DNA from: an uncultured Lachnospiraceae bacterium | GTDB taxonomy: Bacteria > Bacillota > Clostridia > Lachnospirales > Lachnospiraceae | DNA: 64,000 bases | Assembly (NCBI GenBank): GCA_910578885.1 | Contig: CAJTSH010000008.1 | Span: forward strand, 40,696 to 104,695 | Direction: 5' to 3' | Shown here: in pieces, positions 45,353 to 54,419 of the stretch | Position numbering within the stretch: position 1 is the stretch's first letter | Layout of the letters: the number at the start of each line of letters is the position of its first letter | Translations under genes and position numbers: made by a program | Notes under the pieces: model-generated | What the model saw: only the letters and a program-made list of their open reading frames with translations | Told to the model about the DNA's origin: nothing | The model's database searches: none

Positions 45353-45383
45353 AAGGGCATTCCAATCCTCTTGGAACACCCTT
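45353..45383 (-). terminator. Intrinsic terminator in the glnN leader
   Basis: AAGGG..TTCCAA (45353-45365) pairs with TTGGAA..CCCTT (45371-45383), with a two-base internal mismatch, followed leftward by seven T. Because the glnN promoter lies at 45414-45442, upstream of this hairpin, it may act as an attenuator and not just end the aldolase transcript. Confidence 0.65.
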
Positions 45384-45413
45384 GTTCTACACGTTTGTTT
45401 TCTGTCTGGTATT

Positions 45414-45442
45414 AAGATACTCTACTTTTTTAGAAAAATCAA
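45414..45442 (-). promoter_or_regulatory. Promoter of glnN
   Basis: -35 TTGATT (45437-45442), 17-nt spacer, -10 TATCTT (45414-45419); predicted start near 45407, about 175 nt before glnN. The rest of the gap to 45543 is AT-rich with no gene. Confidence 0.55.
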
Positions 45443-45543
45443 TAGTATTTTTAGAAAAATTTTATTTTTTGCATTTCCGAGCAATTATATTCATTTTTTT
45501 CTATTTTTTTGTAAAATTATCACAAAGTATTATTTTCTGCCGC

Positions 45544-46410
45544 TTATTCTGCCTTACCAACAGAACCAAATAATTCCATCTTCTCTTTTACAGTCGCTTT
45601 AATTGCTTCTGCGCCAGGAGCCAGTAATTTACGAGGATCAAAGCCCTTGCCCTCTAAATCCTTGCCTGCTTCGATATATTTTCTTGTAGCATCAGCAAAG
45701 GATAACTGGCACTCTGTATTTACGTTAATCTTAGCTACTCCAAGGGAGATCGCTTTCTTAATCATATCCTCAGGGATACCTGTACCGCCATGAAGCACTA
45801 GCGGCATATCGCCGGTCTTCTGCTGAACTGCATCTAATGTCTCAAAGCTTAAGCCTGCCCAGTTCTCCGGATATTTGCCGTGGATATTGCCGATACCTGC
45901 TGCCAGCATATCTACGCCAAGGTCAGCGATTGCTTTACATTCTTCCGGATCTGCACACTCGCCTGCTCCGACAACGCCGTCTTCCTCTCCTCCGATGGAA
46001 CCAACCTCAGCTTCAATGGACATTCCGTTCTTGTGAGCCAAAGCAACCAACTCTGTTGTCTTAGCAACATTCTCCTCAATTGCATAATGAGATCCGTCAA
46101 ACATAATGGAAGAAAATCCTGCTTCCACACATTTTAAACATCCGTCATAAGAACCATGATCTAAGTGAAGCGCTACCGGAACTGTAATGTTCAACTCTTC
46201 AATCATAGCCTTTACCATAGCCGCTACTGTCTTGTAGCCTGTCATGTATTTACCGGCTCCCTCAGACACACCTAAGATGACCGGTGACTTGCATTCCTCT
46301 GCTGTAAGCAAAATTGATTTGGTCCACTCCAGATTGTTGATGTTGAACTGACCTACTGCATAATGTCCGGCTTTTGCTTTCTTTAACATTTCTGCTGCTG
46401 ATACTAACAT
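45544..46410 (-). CDS. fba: Class II fructose-bisphosphate aldolase
   Basis: 288 aa from ATG 46410 (GGAGGA site; the frame to 46467 has no ribosome site). Zinc-aldolase pattern: AGHYAVGQFNINNLEWTKSI, metal His pair in PVALHLDHGSYDGCLKC, then MFDGSHYAIEENVAKT, the zinc His in PLVLHGGTGIPE, and VAKINVNTECQLSFADA. Cleaves fructose 1,6-bisphosphate in glycolysis. Single gene. Confidence 0.93.
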   Translation of the reverse strand: MLVSAAEMLKKAKAGHYAVGQFNINNLEWTKSILLTAEECKSPVILGVSEGAGKYMTGYKTVAAMVKAMIEELNITVPVALHLDHGSYDGCLKCVEAGFSSIMFDGSHYAIEENVAKTTELVALAHKNGMSIEAEVGSIGGEEDGVVGAGECADPEECKAIADLGVDMLAAGIGNIHGKYPENWAGLSFETLDAVQQKTGDMPLVLHGGTGIPEDMIKKAISLGVAKINVNTECQLSFADATRKYIEAGKDLEGKGFDPRKLLAPGAEAIKATVKEKMELFGSVGKAE

Positions 46411-46520
46411 TTCATTGTCCTCCGTTATTTTTAATATTGAAATCCCCAATTGGGGACACTTATACATTTGTAATAATCATAGCATGTCTTTCCCAAAAAA
46501 TAAAGTTAAAATTATAACAA

Positions 46521-47429
46521 TCATTTGGGATAAGACTCCCGATTCTTCACCATAATTTCCAAAGCCCGGCAGCGGTTGTGTATCTCCACTGCCTGATGTT
46601 CCCCGCCAAATTCACCGTCTAATGTCCAGGGAATCACCTCGTCAGGATAAAACCGGATGTAATCAGTCTTAAAGGAATAAATTAAATCCGATTCATCCTT
46701 TCTGCTCGTGAGACTAAGTATGATCTCATTTAATTCGAGTGGATTCTTCGGCATTTTAATCAAAGTCACTTCAAACAAACCATCGTCCAACAGAACATTC
46801 TTCCCTGTCAGATTCTTAAAGCCTCCGACCGAAGTGGAATTTGTAATCATTCCATAGATGAATTCATCCTCATAAACCTGATCCTCATATTCGACACGCA
46901 TATGGTATGCCTTGATATCGATTAAACTCTTTGCGCCTTCCAATATGTATGCCGCATGCCCTAAGATATTTTTCAGTTCCTGATTCGTCCGATAAGACAC
47001 CGCGGTAAATAATCCAAATGCCGCCACATAAATAAAAGAATCCCCGTTAAATTCTCCGACATCACATGAAAACGTTTTTCCGTTTACAGCGATTTCCGCC
47101 GCCTTTATCATATCCTTCGGAATCTTTAAGGACGCCGCAAAATCATTGGTACTTCCCGCCGGAATATAACCAAGCGGCACCTTTTGTTCCGACAGCATCA
47201 TCCCTGTAACAGCCTCGTCCAAAGTACCGTCACCTCCACTGCATACAACCAAATCGTAATCCTTCGCCTCTCTGCGAACCTTGCCAAGCGCGTCCTCCCT
47301 TGCCTGAGTGGGATAAATCGTCACCTCATAATCCGCTTTTACCATAATGTCCACGATTTCCAATAGTTTATTTTTAATCTGCCCCTTACCGGAATGTGAA
47401 TTGAAAATAAACATCAATTTCTTTTTCAT
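46521..47429 (-). CDS. Diacylglycerol/lipid kinase (YegS/DgkB family)
   Basis: 302 aa. Nucleotide-binding motif DLVVCSGGDGTLDEAVTGMM (GGDGT), then LGYIPAGSTNDFAASLKIPK and the C-terminal domain GYIPAG...; standard length for YegS-type kinases. Phosphorylates diacylglycerol or a similar lipid at the membrane. It begins 41 nt after the Crh-like gene and may be at the end of the rapZ-whiA operon. Confidence 0.88.
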   Translation of the reverse strand: MKKKLMFIFNSHSGKGQIKNKLLEIVDIMVKADYEVTIYPTQAREDALGKVRREAKDYDLVVCSGGDGTLDEAVTGMMLSEQKVPLGYIPAGSTNDFAASLKIPKDMIKAAEIAVNGKTFSCDVGEFNGDSFIYVAAFGLFTAVSYRTNQELKNILGHAAYILEGAKSLIDIKAYHMRVEYEDQVYEDEFIYGMITNSTSVGGFKNLTGKNVLLDDGLFEVTLIKMPKNPLELNEIILSLTSRKDESDLIYSFKTDYIRFYPDEVIPWTLDGEFGGEHQAVEIHNRCRALEIMVKNRESYPK

Positions 47430-47470
47430 AGCCTATGCTACCTCTTTACCCTGAATTAATAACTGTACCA

Positions 47471-47725
47471 TTATTGTTTGGAAAGAAACGCTTCCATATC
47501 CGCCATTGCCTCTTCCTCGTCTTCGCCTGCAACCTCCACAATCACTTTTGCCTCATAGTCCACACGCAGCGACATCATCCCCATAATGCTCTTGGCATTC
47601 ACTCTGGCATGTTCGTACTCCAGATAGATAGCGCTTTGGAACCGGCTCGCAGTCTGAACCAAAAGTGCGACCGGGCTTGTATCCATGCCATTCGGAATCC
47701 GAACCTGAATCTCTTTTCGTATCAT
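47471..47725 (-). CDS. crh: Crh-like HPr paralogue (Ser46 kept, Asp at 15)
   Basis: 84 aa HPr fold. The active His position is Asp15 (PNGMDTSPVALLVQTA), so enzyme I cannot phosphorylate it, while the HprK target is intact: VNAKSIMGMMSLRV has Ser46. This is the pattern of B. subtilis Crh (Gln15, Ser46), encoded in the same gene neighbourhood. Overlaps the whiA stop by 4 nt. It should be phosphorylated by HprK and act as a CcpA co-effector. Confidence 0.88.
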   Translation of the reverse strand: MIRKEIQVRIPNGMDTSPVALLVQTASRFQSAIYLEYEHARVNAKSIMGMMSLRVDYEAKVIVEVAGEDEEEAMADMEAFLSKQ

Positions 47726-48654
47726 ACTTGTTCCTCCTCTTCCTTTAGTTCTTTTGCAATTTCACTTAATTTCCGCAATCTATGATTCACTCCGGATTTC
47801 CCTACTGGAGGATTCAAATACTCTCCCAGCTCCTTCAACGGAGCATCCGGATAATCCAGCCGTAACTCCGCTATCTCCCTTAAGTTCTCAGACAAAGAAG
47901 ACAGCCCTCTCTTCTCTTGTATCAAACGGATATCCTCAACCTGCCGAACCGCCGCATTCACCGTCTTATTAATGTTGGCAGTCTCACAATTCACCTGTCG
48001 GTTCACTGAATTGCGCATCTCCTTCACAATCCGTACATTCTCCAGATTCATCAGCGAGGTATGCGCCTCCATTACATTTAGGACATCTACAATCTGTGCA
48101 CCCTCTTTAATATAGACGATATAATATTTTTTCCGCTGTACCACCTTGGCGTCAGGAACAAACTCCCGCATAATCTCACAAAGCTGAGCTGCCTGCGCCA
48201 TCGCAGAACAGACAATTTCAAAATGGTAAGATTTCTGCGGATCGCTCATTGAGCCCGACGCCAGAAACGCTCCCCGGATATAAGCGCGCCTGCAGCAAGA
48301 CTTCTGCACCAAAAGTCCGTCCACCAACTCTGCGGAGCCTCTTGGAACCCCGTTAACATCCACCAGCTTCACCGCCTGCAAAATCCGAAGAACGTCTTCC
48401 TCACGTTCTACCACCACACCATAATTCACCGCAGTATTTATCCGGGCATTGCAGGAAAACGCCTTCTTAATCAATGTATAACACTTTCTCGCAATCGACG
48501 CATGATCTGCAGAAATCTTTAAGACTGTCCCGCCTTTTTCTGCGGATATCCTGCCGGCAAAATGAATCATGGCTGCCAGTTCGGCGAGCTGGCAATGTCT
48601 GCTCCTGCTCAGCTGCTTTGCCAGTTCTTCTTTCACTTCACCTGAAAATGACAT
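47722..48654 (-). CDS. whiA: WhiA-family regulator
   Basis: 310 aa. Start MSFSGEVKEELAKQLSRSRH, LAGLIDADG-like N-terminal domain (LAELAAMIHFAGRISAEKGG, RRAYIRGAFLASGSMSDPQK) and C-terminal helix-turn-helix RLDYPDAPLKELGEYLNPPV followed by GKSGVNHRLRKL. WhiA binds DNA in sporulating actinomycetes and influences division in Firmicutes. It follows rapZ by 11 nt; the usual yvcK between them is absent. Confidence 0.93.
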   Translation of the reverse strand: MSFSGEVKEELAKQLSRSRHCQLAELAAMIHFAGRISAEKGGTVLKISADHASIARKCYTLIKKAFSCNARINTAVNYGVVVEREEDVLRILQAVKLVDVNGVPRGSAELVDGLLVQKSCCRRAYIRGAFLASGSMSDPQKSYHFEIVCSAMAQAAQLCEIMREFVPDAKVVQRKKYYIVYIKEGAQIVDVLNVMEAHTSLMNLENVRIVKEMRNSVNRQVNCETANINKTVNAAVRQVEDIRLIQEKRGLSSLSENLREIAELRLDYPDAPLKELGEYLNPPVGKSGVNHRLRKLSEIAKELKEEEEQV

Positions 48655-48665
48655 AATTCTCCCTG

Positions 48666-49538
48666 TTATTTACGTAGGGCATCCTTAGCAATGTCCCTGT
48701 GTTCAATCTTTATCCCATATTCCTTCCTGTCACTCAGCCGCTTGTACAATTCGTTGGCAAGGGTTACAGAACGGTGCTTGCCGCCTGTACAGCCTATTGA
48801 TATCACAAGCTGATTTTTTCCTTCTATAATATAATTTGGAATCAAAAAGCTGATCAAATCGTCAAGTCTATCCAAAAATTCATGCGCTTCTCCAAACTGA
48901 AGCACATAATCTTGTATCTCTTTCTCATTTCCATTCTTATACTTCAAGCCCTCAACATAATAGGGATTCGGCAAGAAACGCACATCAAACACCAGATCGG
49001 AATCCGCCGGGATTCCATATTTGAATCCAAAAGAAAGAATCGTAATAAACAGATTTTTAAAATCCTGATTTGCAACAAATATCTTTCCGATTTCTGCCTT
49101 CAGTTCTCTGGTCAAAAGCCTGCTCGTATCAATAATGTAGTTAGCTCTCTTCTTCAGGAATTCCATTTTCTTTCGTTCCAGTTCAATTCCTTTATCCACC
49201 CGTTCCTCTCCGGCAAGAGGGTGGCTTCTTCTCGTCTCTTTATAACGTTTGACCAGAACAGAGTCTTCCGCATCCAAAAACAGTATCTCACAGCTTCCGC
49301 CGTTTGCCTCCAAGTGATCTAACACATTATGTAATTCTTCCAATGCTCCTCCGCTTCGGATATCTATTCCGACTGCAACCTTCTGCAATTCAGAGCCTTG
49401 CATCTCAGACAATTCTATAAATTTTTCTATTAAGGGAATCGGAAGATTATCCACACAATAAAATCCGATATCCTCCATCATCTTAAGCGCCGTACTTTTT
49501 CCGGCGCCTGACATTCCTGTCAGAATTACAAATTTCAT
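48666..49538 (-). CDS. rapZ: RapZ (YvcJ) nucleotide-binding protein
   Basis: 290 aa. Walker A GMSGAGKSTALKMMED, and C-terminal IGCTGGKHRSVTLANELYKR. In Enterobacteria RapZ regulates GlmS through small RNAs; in Firmicutes it is a GTP/ATP-binding protein tied to competence and cell wall. Overlaps murB by 4 nt. Full length. Confidence 0.95.
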   Translation of the reverse strand: MKFVILTGMSGAGKSTALKMMEDIGFYCVDNLPIPLIEKFIELSEMQGSELQKVAVGIDIRSGGALEELHNVLDHLEANGGSCEILFLDAEDSVLVKRYKETRRSHPLAGEERVDKGIELERKKMEFLKKRANYIIDTSRLLTRELKAEIGKIFVANQDFKNLFITILSFGFKYGIPADSDLVFDVRFLPNPYYVEGLKYKNGNEKEIQDYVLQFGEAHEFLDRLDDLISFLIPNYIIEGKNQLVISIGCTGGKHRSVTLANELYKRLSDRKEYGIKIEHRDIAKDALRK

Positions 49539-50470
49539 GCAAATTCACCCAGCTTTCTCACTTCTGCCTCCAGCGTTACGCCAAACTGCCTCTTTACTTC
49601 CTCCTGTACATGACGCATTACGGCAACGATATCTGCGGCAGTCGCGCCGCCTTTATTTACGACGAAACCACAGTGTTTCTCCGATACTGCGGCGCCGCCG
49701 ACGGAAAACCCTCTTAAGCCTGCATCCATAATCAGTTTTCCGGCAAAATGCCCTTCGGGACGCTTAAACGTACTTCCCGCACTTGGATACTCCAGAGGCT
49801 GTTTCTCAACACGTTTTCTCTTTAATTCCTCCATAGCGGCGAGTATCTCTTTCTCGTCACCAGTCTCCAGCTCTAAAACCGCCGACAATACGATATAACC
49901 TCTCTCCTGAATACAGCTATGCCGATATCCCACCTCCAATTCCTCTACGGAAAGCTTCTTCTTCTCTCCTTCCGGCGTAAGCACCAGAACTTCCCGTATA
50001 ATCCGGCTCATCTCACCGCCGTAGGCTCCTGCATTCATAAAAACTGCGCCTCCAATCGTGCCCGGAATTCCTGAAGCAAATTCCATTCCGGTAAGCCCTG
50101 CATGCGCCGCATCATTTGCGACTTTTGAAAGCATAGCCCCAGCTTCGGCGTATATCAGCCGTCCTTCTATACGTATCCCCGAAGCCGGCTTGCCAAACTC
50201 AATCACTACACCGGAAAGTCCTCTATCCGATACAAGAAGATTGCTCCCATTCCCGATAACCGTATAAGGAATCCCATGCACATGGCACCAGTCCACAACC
50301 GCCGATATCTGTCCGGCCTCCGGTTGAACCAGCGCTTCTGCCGGTCCGCCCACCCGAAAAGTCGTATGACGGTTCATCGGTTCTTCCGAAAATACCTGTT
50401 CCTCTGAAAGTATCTGCTTTAACTCCTCCAGCATTTGTCCGTTTACAAATCTTCCCATATCTCTTTCCAT
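49535..50470 (-). CDS. murB: UDP-N-acetylenolpyruvoylglucosamine reductase
   Basis: 311 aa (307 if ATG 50458, which follows GGAAAGAG, is used). FAD-binding type 4: HTTFRVGGPAEALVQPEAGQ, YTVIGNGSNLLVSDRGLSG, GIPGTIGGAVFMNAGAYGGE, and YPSAGSTFKRPEGHFAGKLI (catalytic Ser). Makes UDP-MurNAc for peptidoglycan. Upstream at 50480-50550 is an inverted repeat with AACGTTGCTGT/ACAGCAACGT arms, between it and the aminopeptidase gene. Confidence 0.95.
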   Translation of the reverse strand: MERDMGRFVNGQMLEELKQILSEEQVFSEEPMNRHTTFRVGGPAEALVQPEAGQISAVVDWCHVHGIPYTVIGNGSNLLVSDRGLSGVVIEFGKPASGIRIEGRLIYAEAGAMLSKVANDAAHAGLTGMEFASGIPGTIGGAVFMNAGAYGGEMSRIIREVLVLTPEGEKKKLSVEELEVGYRHSCIQERGYIVLSAVLELETGDEKEILAAMEELKRKRVEKQPLEYPSAGSTFKRPEGHFAGKLIMDAGLRGFSVGGAAVSEKHCGFVVNKGGATAADIVAVMRHVQEEVKRQFGVTLEAEVRKLGEFA

Positions 50471-50568
50471 TCTTTTTGTTTTGTATTAACGTTGCTGTCC
50501 GCTTCCTTCGGCCGTTCCAGTAACGGCGCCGTGTGAACAGCAACGTCTTAACTTCTATTCCTCTTATC

Positions 50569-51960
50569 CTACGCCTCTTTCAGGAATGCCACATATCCTT
50601 TGTATGCCTCGTATAAATCCGCTTTGCTGATAATCTCCCAAGGTGCATGCATGTTCAATACTGCGACGCCGCTGTCAATCACCTGCATTCCGTAGTTGGC
50701 AAGAATATAGGCGATTGTTCCGCCGCCGCCCTGATCTACCTTTCCAAGCTCCGAAGTCTGAAAGAACACGCCATGCTTTGTCATGATTTCACGCAATTCT
50801 CCCACATATTCTGCATTAGCATCATTGGAACCGGATTTTCCTCTCGAACCGGTATATTTATTAAACACCATTCCCCTGCCAAAATATGCCGCATTCCTTT
50901 TTTCCATGACAGAAGGATAATTCGGGTCAAATGCAGCGCTGACATCAGAAGAAAGAACCTTTGATGCTGCAAGCGCACGGCGGAGCCCAAGCTCACTGTA
51001 ACCGCCCATCGCATTCATCAGTTCTGCCGCCATATTTTCAAAAAATCGGGAATGCATACCGGTAGCGCCCACACTTCCGATTTCTTCCTTATCTACCAGA
51101 AGGCATACGCTGGTATGCTCCGGCTTCTCCATCTGCAAAATCGCTTCAAAAGACGGGTATGCGCAGACTCTGTCATCATGACCGTATCCCATGACCATGC
51201 TGCGGTCAAATCCATAATCCCTTGCAGCGCCTGCAGGTACTACCTCAATCTCGGCGGAAAGGAAATCTTCCTCCTCGATTCCATACTGTTCTTTTAAAAT
51301 GTTCAGGATATTTACCTTGACACGTTCCTTTAACTCTTTCTCATCCTTCTTATCCGCCGGAATACTTCCAATCAAAATATCCAGATTCTCGCCGTCAATG
51401 ACTTTATTCGCCTTCTTCTCCATCTGCTCTGCAGCAAGATGAATCAGCAGATCGCTGACTCCAAACACCGGATCGTCGGGCTTCTCTCCCACATTCACAG
51501 TCACCTTCGTGCCATCCTTCTTCACAATGACGCCGTGGAGTGCAAGCGGCAGCGTCACCCACTGATATTTCTTTACGCCGCCGTAATAATGAGTATCCAG
51601 CATGGCAAGTCCTGTATCCTCATACAAAGGATTCTGTTTCAAGTCCAGTCTCGGCGAATCAATGTGGGCTCCAAGAATATTCATGCCTTCCTCTAACGGT
51701 GCATATCCCACTACAAATAATGCCATCGCCTTTCCTTGATTGACGGCATAGACCCTATCACCCGGTTCTAACTTTTTTTGTTCCTTCTTTATCTCCGCCA
51801 TGTCAATAAAACCAGCCGCCTTTGCCAGTTCTGTGAAGCTATCTACACATTCCCGCTCCGTCTTGCATTCTGATATAAATTGACGGTATTCCTCTGCAAA
51901 CGAAAATACTTTTCCTTTCTCTTCGTCTGAATAATGCTCCCATGTTAAATCTCTTTCCAT
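50569..51960 (-). CDS. M18-family aminopeptidase
   Basis: 463 aa. Zinc motifs of M18: NILGAHIDSPRLDLKQNPLY, LLVDKEEIGSVGATGM and VLNMHAPWEIISKADLYEAY, with YGHDDRVCAYPSF between. Dodecameric cytosolic aminopeptidase for acidic N-terminal residues. Standard length. Upstream, an exact palindrome (51991-52020) separates it from hprK. Confidence 0.92.
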   Translation of the reverse strand: MERDLTWEHYSDEEKGKVFSFAEEYRQFISECKTERECVDSFTELAKAAGFIDMAEIKKEQKKLEPGDRVYAVNQGKAMALFVVGYAPLEEGMNILGAHIDSPRLDLKQNPLYEDTGLAMLDTHYYGGVKKYQWVTLPLALHGVIVKKDGTKVTVNVGEKPDDPVFGVSDLLIHLAAEQMEKKANKVIDGENLDILIGSIPADKKDEKELKERVKVNILNILKEQYGIEEEDFLSAEIEVVPAGAARDYGFDRSMVMGYGHDDRVCAYPSFEAILQMEKPEHTSVCLLVDKEEIGSVGATGMHSRFFENMAAELMNAMGGYSELGLRRALAASKVLSSDVSAAFDPNYPSVMEKRNAAYFGRGMVFNKYTGSRGKSGSNDANAEYVGELREIMTKHGVFFQTSELGKVDQGGGGTIAYILANYGMQVIDSGVAVLNMHAPWEIISKADLYEAYKGYVAFLKEA

Positions 51961-51990
51961 TTTATGCGCTCCATTTCTATCATATCCGTC

Positions 51991-52020
51991 GTAACAGTTC
52001 AGACAGGTCTGAACTGTTAC
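51991..52020. repeat. Perfect 30-bp palindrome
   Basis: GTAACAGTTCAGAC, two bases, GTCTGAACTGTTAC: 14-bp perfect arms. A related copy with two compensated changes is in the pyrG leader at 58566-58595. No poly-T follows in either direction, so it is not a standard terminator. Confidence 0.75.
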
Positions 52021-52029
52021 TATCCTTCT

Positions 52030-52965
52030 CTATTCTTCGTCATCCTTTTTATTTAAGTTTGCCTGAACGCGGCGATATAATTCCTGCGCCGCATTATAGC
52101 CCATTTTCTTCTGCCTATGGTTGACTGCCGCCGCCTCACAGATTACGGCAAGGTTGCGTCCCGGACGAATCGGAAGAGAATGGCATACCACTTTGTTCCC
52201 CAGAAACTCTGTAACTTCCTCCTCCAGACCCAGACGGTCATATTCGTTGTCCTTTTTCCAGTCCTCCAGTTTGATAACAAGATCGATGCTCTGCTTCTCT
52301 TTGACACACTCTACACCATACAGTGTCTTCACATCTATAATTCCAATACCTCGAAGTTCAATGAAATATCTGGTAATATCAGGAGAGGTTCCGATCAAAG
52401 TATGCTCATTGATCTTGCGTATTTCCACCACGTCATCAGTCACAAGGCGGTGACCTCTGCGGATAAGCTCCAATGCCGCCTCGCTCTTTCCGATACCGCT
52501 TTCTCCCATAATCAGCAATCCTTCACCATACACGTCTACCAGTACGCCATGAATCGTAATACAGGGCGCAAGCTGCTCACTCAGCGTATAAATCAGTTCC
52601 GCCATGAACTCTGAGGTACTTCTTCCGGTTCCAAGAATCGGAACATTGTTTTCCTTCGCAATTTGAAGAAACAGTTCATCCGGCTTCAAATCACGGCAGA
52701 AAATGACACAAGGAATATCGTAATGCAGGAACTGACGGTAAATCTCTTCTCTCTCTTTCAGCTCCAAGTGCTCTAAATACGTATATTCCACCATTCCGAT
52801 AATCTGAACACGCGATTGTTCAAAATGTTCAAAATATCCGCTCAACTGTAACGCCGGACGATTGACGTCCGGAAGTTTAATACGGAATTTTTTCAAATCC
52901 ATATGATCCATATAGGAATTCAACTGTAGTTTTTTCGCAACCTTCTCAACACTTACACCTTCCAT
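52030..52965 (-). CDS. hprK: HPr kinase/phosphorylase
   Basis: 311 aa, full length. N-terminal domain with the PVLGTGRSTSEF signature end, Walker A GESGIGKSEAALELIRRGHR, VDVYGEGLL before it, and the C-terminal capping region GRNLAVICEAAAVNHRQKKM. It phosphorylates Ser46 of HPr/Crh; here only the Crh-like protein offers that serine. Operon head with the M18 gene and murB downstream. Confidence 0.95.
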   Translation of the reverse strand: MEGVSVEKVAKKLQLNSYMDHMDLKKFRIKLPDVNRPALQLSGYFEHFEQSRVQIIGMVEYTYLEHLELKEREEIYRQFLHYDIPCVIFCRDLKPDELFLQIAKENNVPILGTGRSTSEFMAELIYTLSEQLAPCITIHGVLVDVYGEGLLIMGESGIGKSEAALELIRRGHRLVTDDVVEIRKINEHTLIGTSPDITRYFIELRGIGIIDVKTLYGVECVKEKQSIDLVIKLEDWKKDNEYDRLGLEEEVTEFLGNKVVCHSLPIRPGRNLAVICEAAAVNHRQKKMGYNAAQELYRRVQANLNKKDDEE

Positions 52966-53030
52966 GAGTATGCTCCCTTCTCATTTACAATTATCCTTAG
53001 TGTAGCATAATTGTCCCTGTCCTTCAATAT

Positions 53031-54323
53031 TTAATCCAGCAGCTTAAATCTGGACACAAGTCCGTCTAAAGAAGCGGCCTCTGCTGACAGCTCTTCACTG
53101 GTAGCCGACGCTTCCTCCGAAGCTGCGGAATTTGTCTGGATAACATCGCTAATCTGTCTCACACCGTTTTCAATCTGTTTTACGGACGTCGCCTGATTAT
53201 CGGAAGCAACCCGAATATTTGCAACTTCCTGAATAATCACATCCAGCTCATCAATTACCTTATTGAGTGACGCTGACGTCTGCTGGGTCACTTCATTTCC
53301 ATGATCTACTTCCACCTGATTTGCCTCAAGCAGATGTTTGGAGGTATCTGCAGAATTTGCGCTGTTTTCCGCCAACATACGAATCTGCTCCGCCACTACG
53401 GCAAAGCCTTTTCCCGCTTCTCCGGCGCGTGCCGCTTCGATTGACGCATTCAGTGACAGCAGGTTTGTCTGGGAAGCAATACCCTCGATTTCCGCAATCA
53501 CACTTTCTATCTCCTTGGAAGTAGTGGAAATTCTCTCCATCGCCTCCATCAGCTCCCGCATCTTCTTCTGGCTGACAAGAGCCTCCGCTCCAACCATCTT
53601 CGCGCGGTCGTGCACAACGTCCGTAGATTTGCTGTTTGCCACCACCTGCTCCGTAACCTCTGATACATATTTGACCAGATCGTCCACTGCTACTGTCTGG
53701 TCGGTCGCACCCTTTGCAATATCCTGTGCGCTGATCGCAAGCTGCTCGGAACCTGACGCCACCTGTTCCGAAGACTCTCTGATCATCTGAAGCGTATTGG
53801 TCACATTTGTAATCGTACTTTCCAATCTGTCCATGACAGACGAAAAATTACCAACATATACTTCCTTACACTGTGACTTTACGGTATAATTACCTTTTGA
53901 GAACTCTTCTAAGATTCCATTTAAATCTTCAATAATCATTTGCAGCGTCTTTCCCGTTTTACCGAACGCCTTCACCAGTTCGCCAATCTCGTCTTCTGAT
54001 TCGTATGTAATTTCCCCATCCAGTTCCCCGGCAGCCATTTTCTCTGACACCTGCTCCAGTTCCTTCAGAGGATCCACGATATAGTGAACCAGCCATTTCG
54101 CCTGACGCGCCGTAAGCAGCACGCTTGTCACTACCAATACAAGCAGAATAATGATTCCGCCGATCAGAATGAACGTCTCAAACTCCGAATCCACCACCGC
54201 TATTGCAAGCATTCCAACGATTGCAATTCCGACACTCGCCAGATATAGCAGGATAATAAGTTGAAACGTGCCGTCTACCTTTTTCTTAATGCTCTTGTTT
54301 TTAAATCGCTCTTCTCTTGTCAT
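53031..54323 (-). CDS. Methyl-accepting chemotaxis-type protein without a large sensor loop
   Basis: 430 aa. Two close membrane helices (about residues 23-45 and 52-72) with almost no outside loop, then HAMP (YIVDPLKELEQVSEKMAAGE) and a signalling domain with the conserved hairpin tip VIAEIEGIASQTNLLSLNAS and IEAARAGEAGKGFAVVAEQI. It would sense membrane or cytosolic signals and control CheA. No che genes are nearby. With the YjfB-like gene it hints at motility, or it may regulate another pathway. Confidence 0.92.
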   Translation of the reverse strand: MTREERFKNKSIKKKVDGTFQLIILLYLASVGIAIVGMLAIAVVDSEFETFILIGGIIILLVLVVTSVLLTARQAKWLVHYIVDPLKELEQVSEKMAAGELDGEITYESEDEIGELVKAFGKTGKTLQMIIEDLNGILEEFSKGNYTVKSQCKEVYVGNFSSVMDRLESTITNVTNTLQMIRESSEQVASGSEQLAISAQDIAKGATDQTVAVDDLVKYVSEVTEQVVANSKSTDVVHDRAKMVGAEALVSQKKMRELMEAMERISTTSKEIESVIAEIEGIASQTNLLSLNASIEAARAGEAGKGFAVVAEQIRMLAENSANSADTSKHLLEANQVEVDHGNEVTQQTSASLNKVIDELDVIIQEVANIRVASDNQATSVKQIENGVRQISDVIQTNSAASEEASATSEELSAEAASLDGLVSRFKLLD

Positions 54324-54419
54324 AATAATCTCCTTTTCTTTTTAATACGATTCTGAATCAGCCAGGAACATAATCTCTTACATTCTATTATACACTTTTT
54401 TTATAATTCAAAAAAGTTT

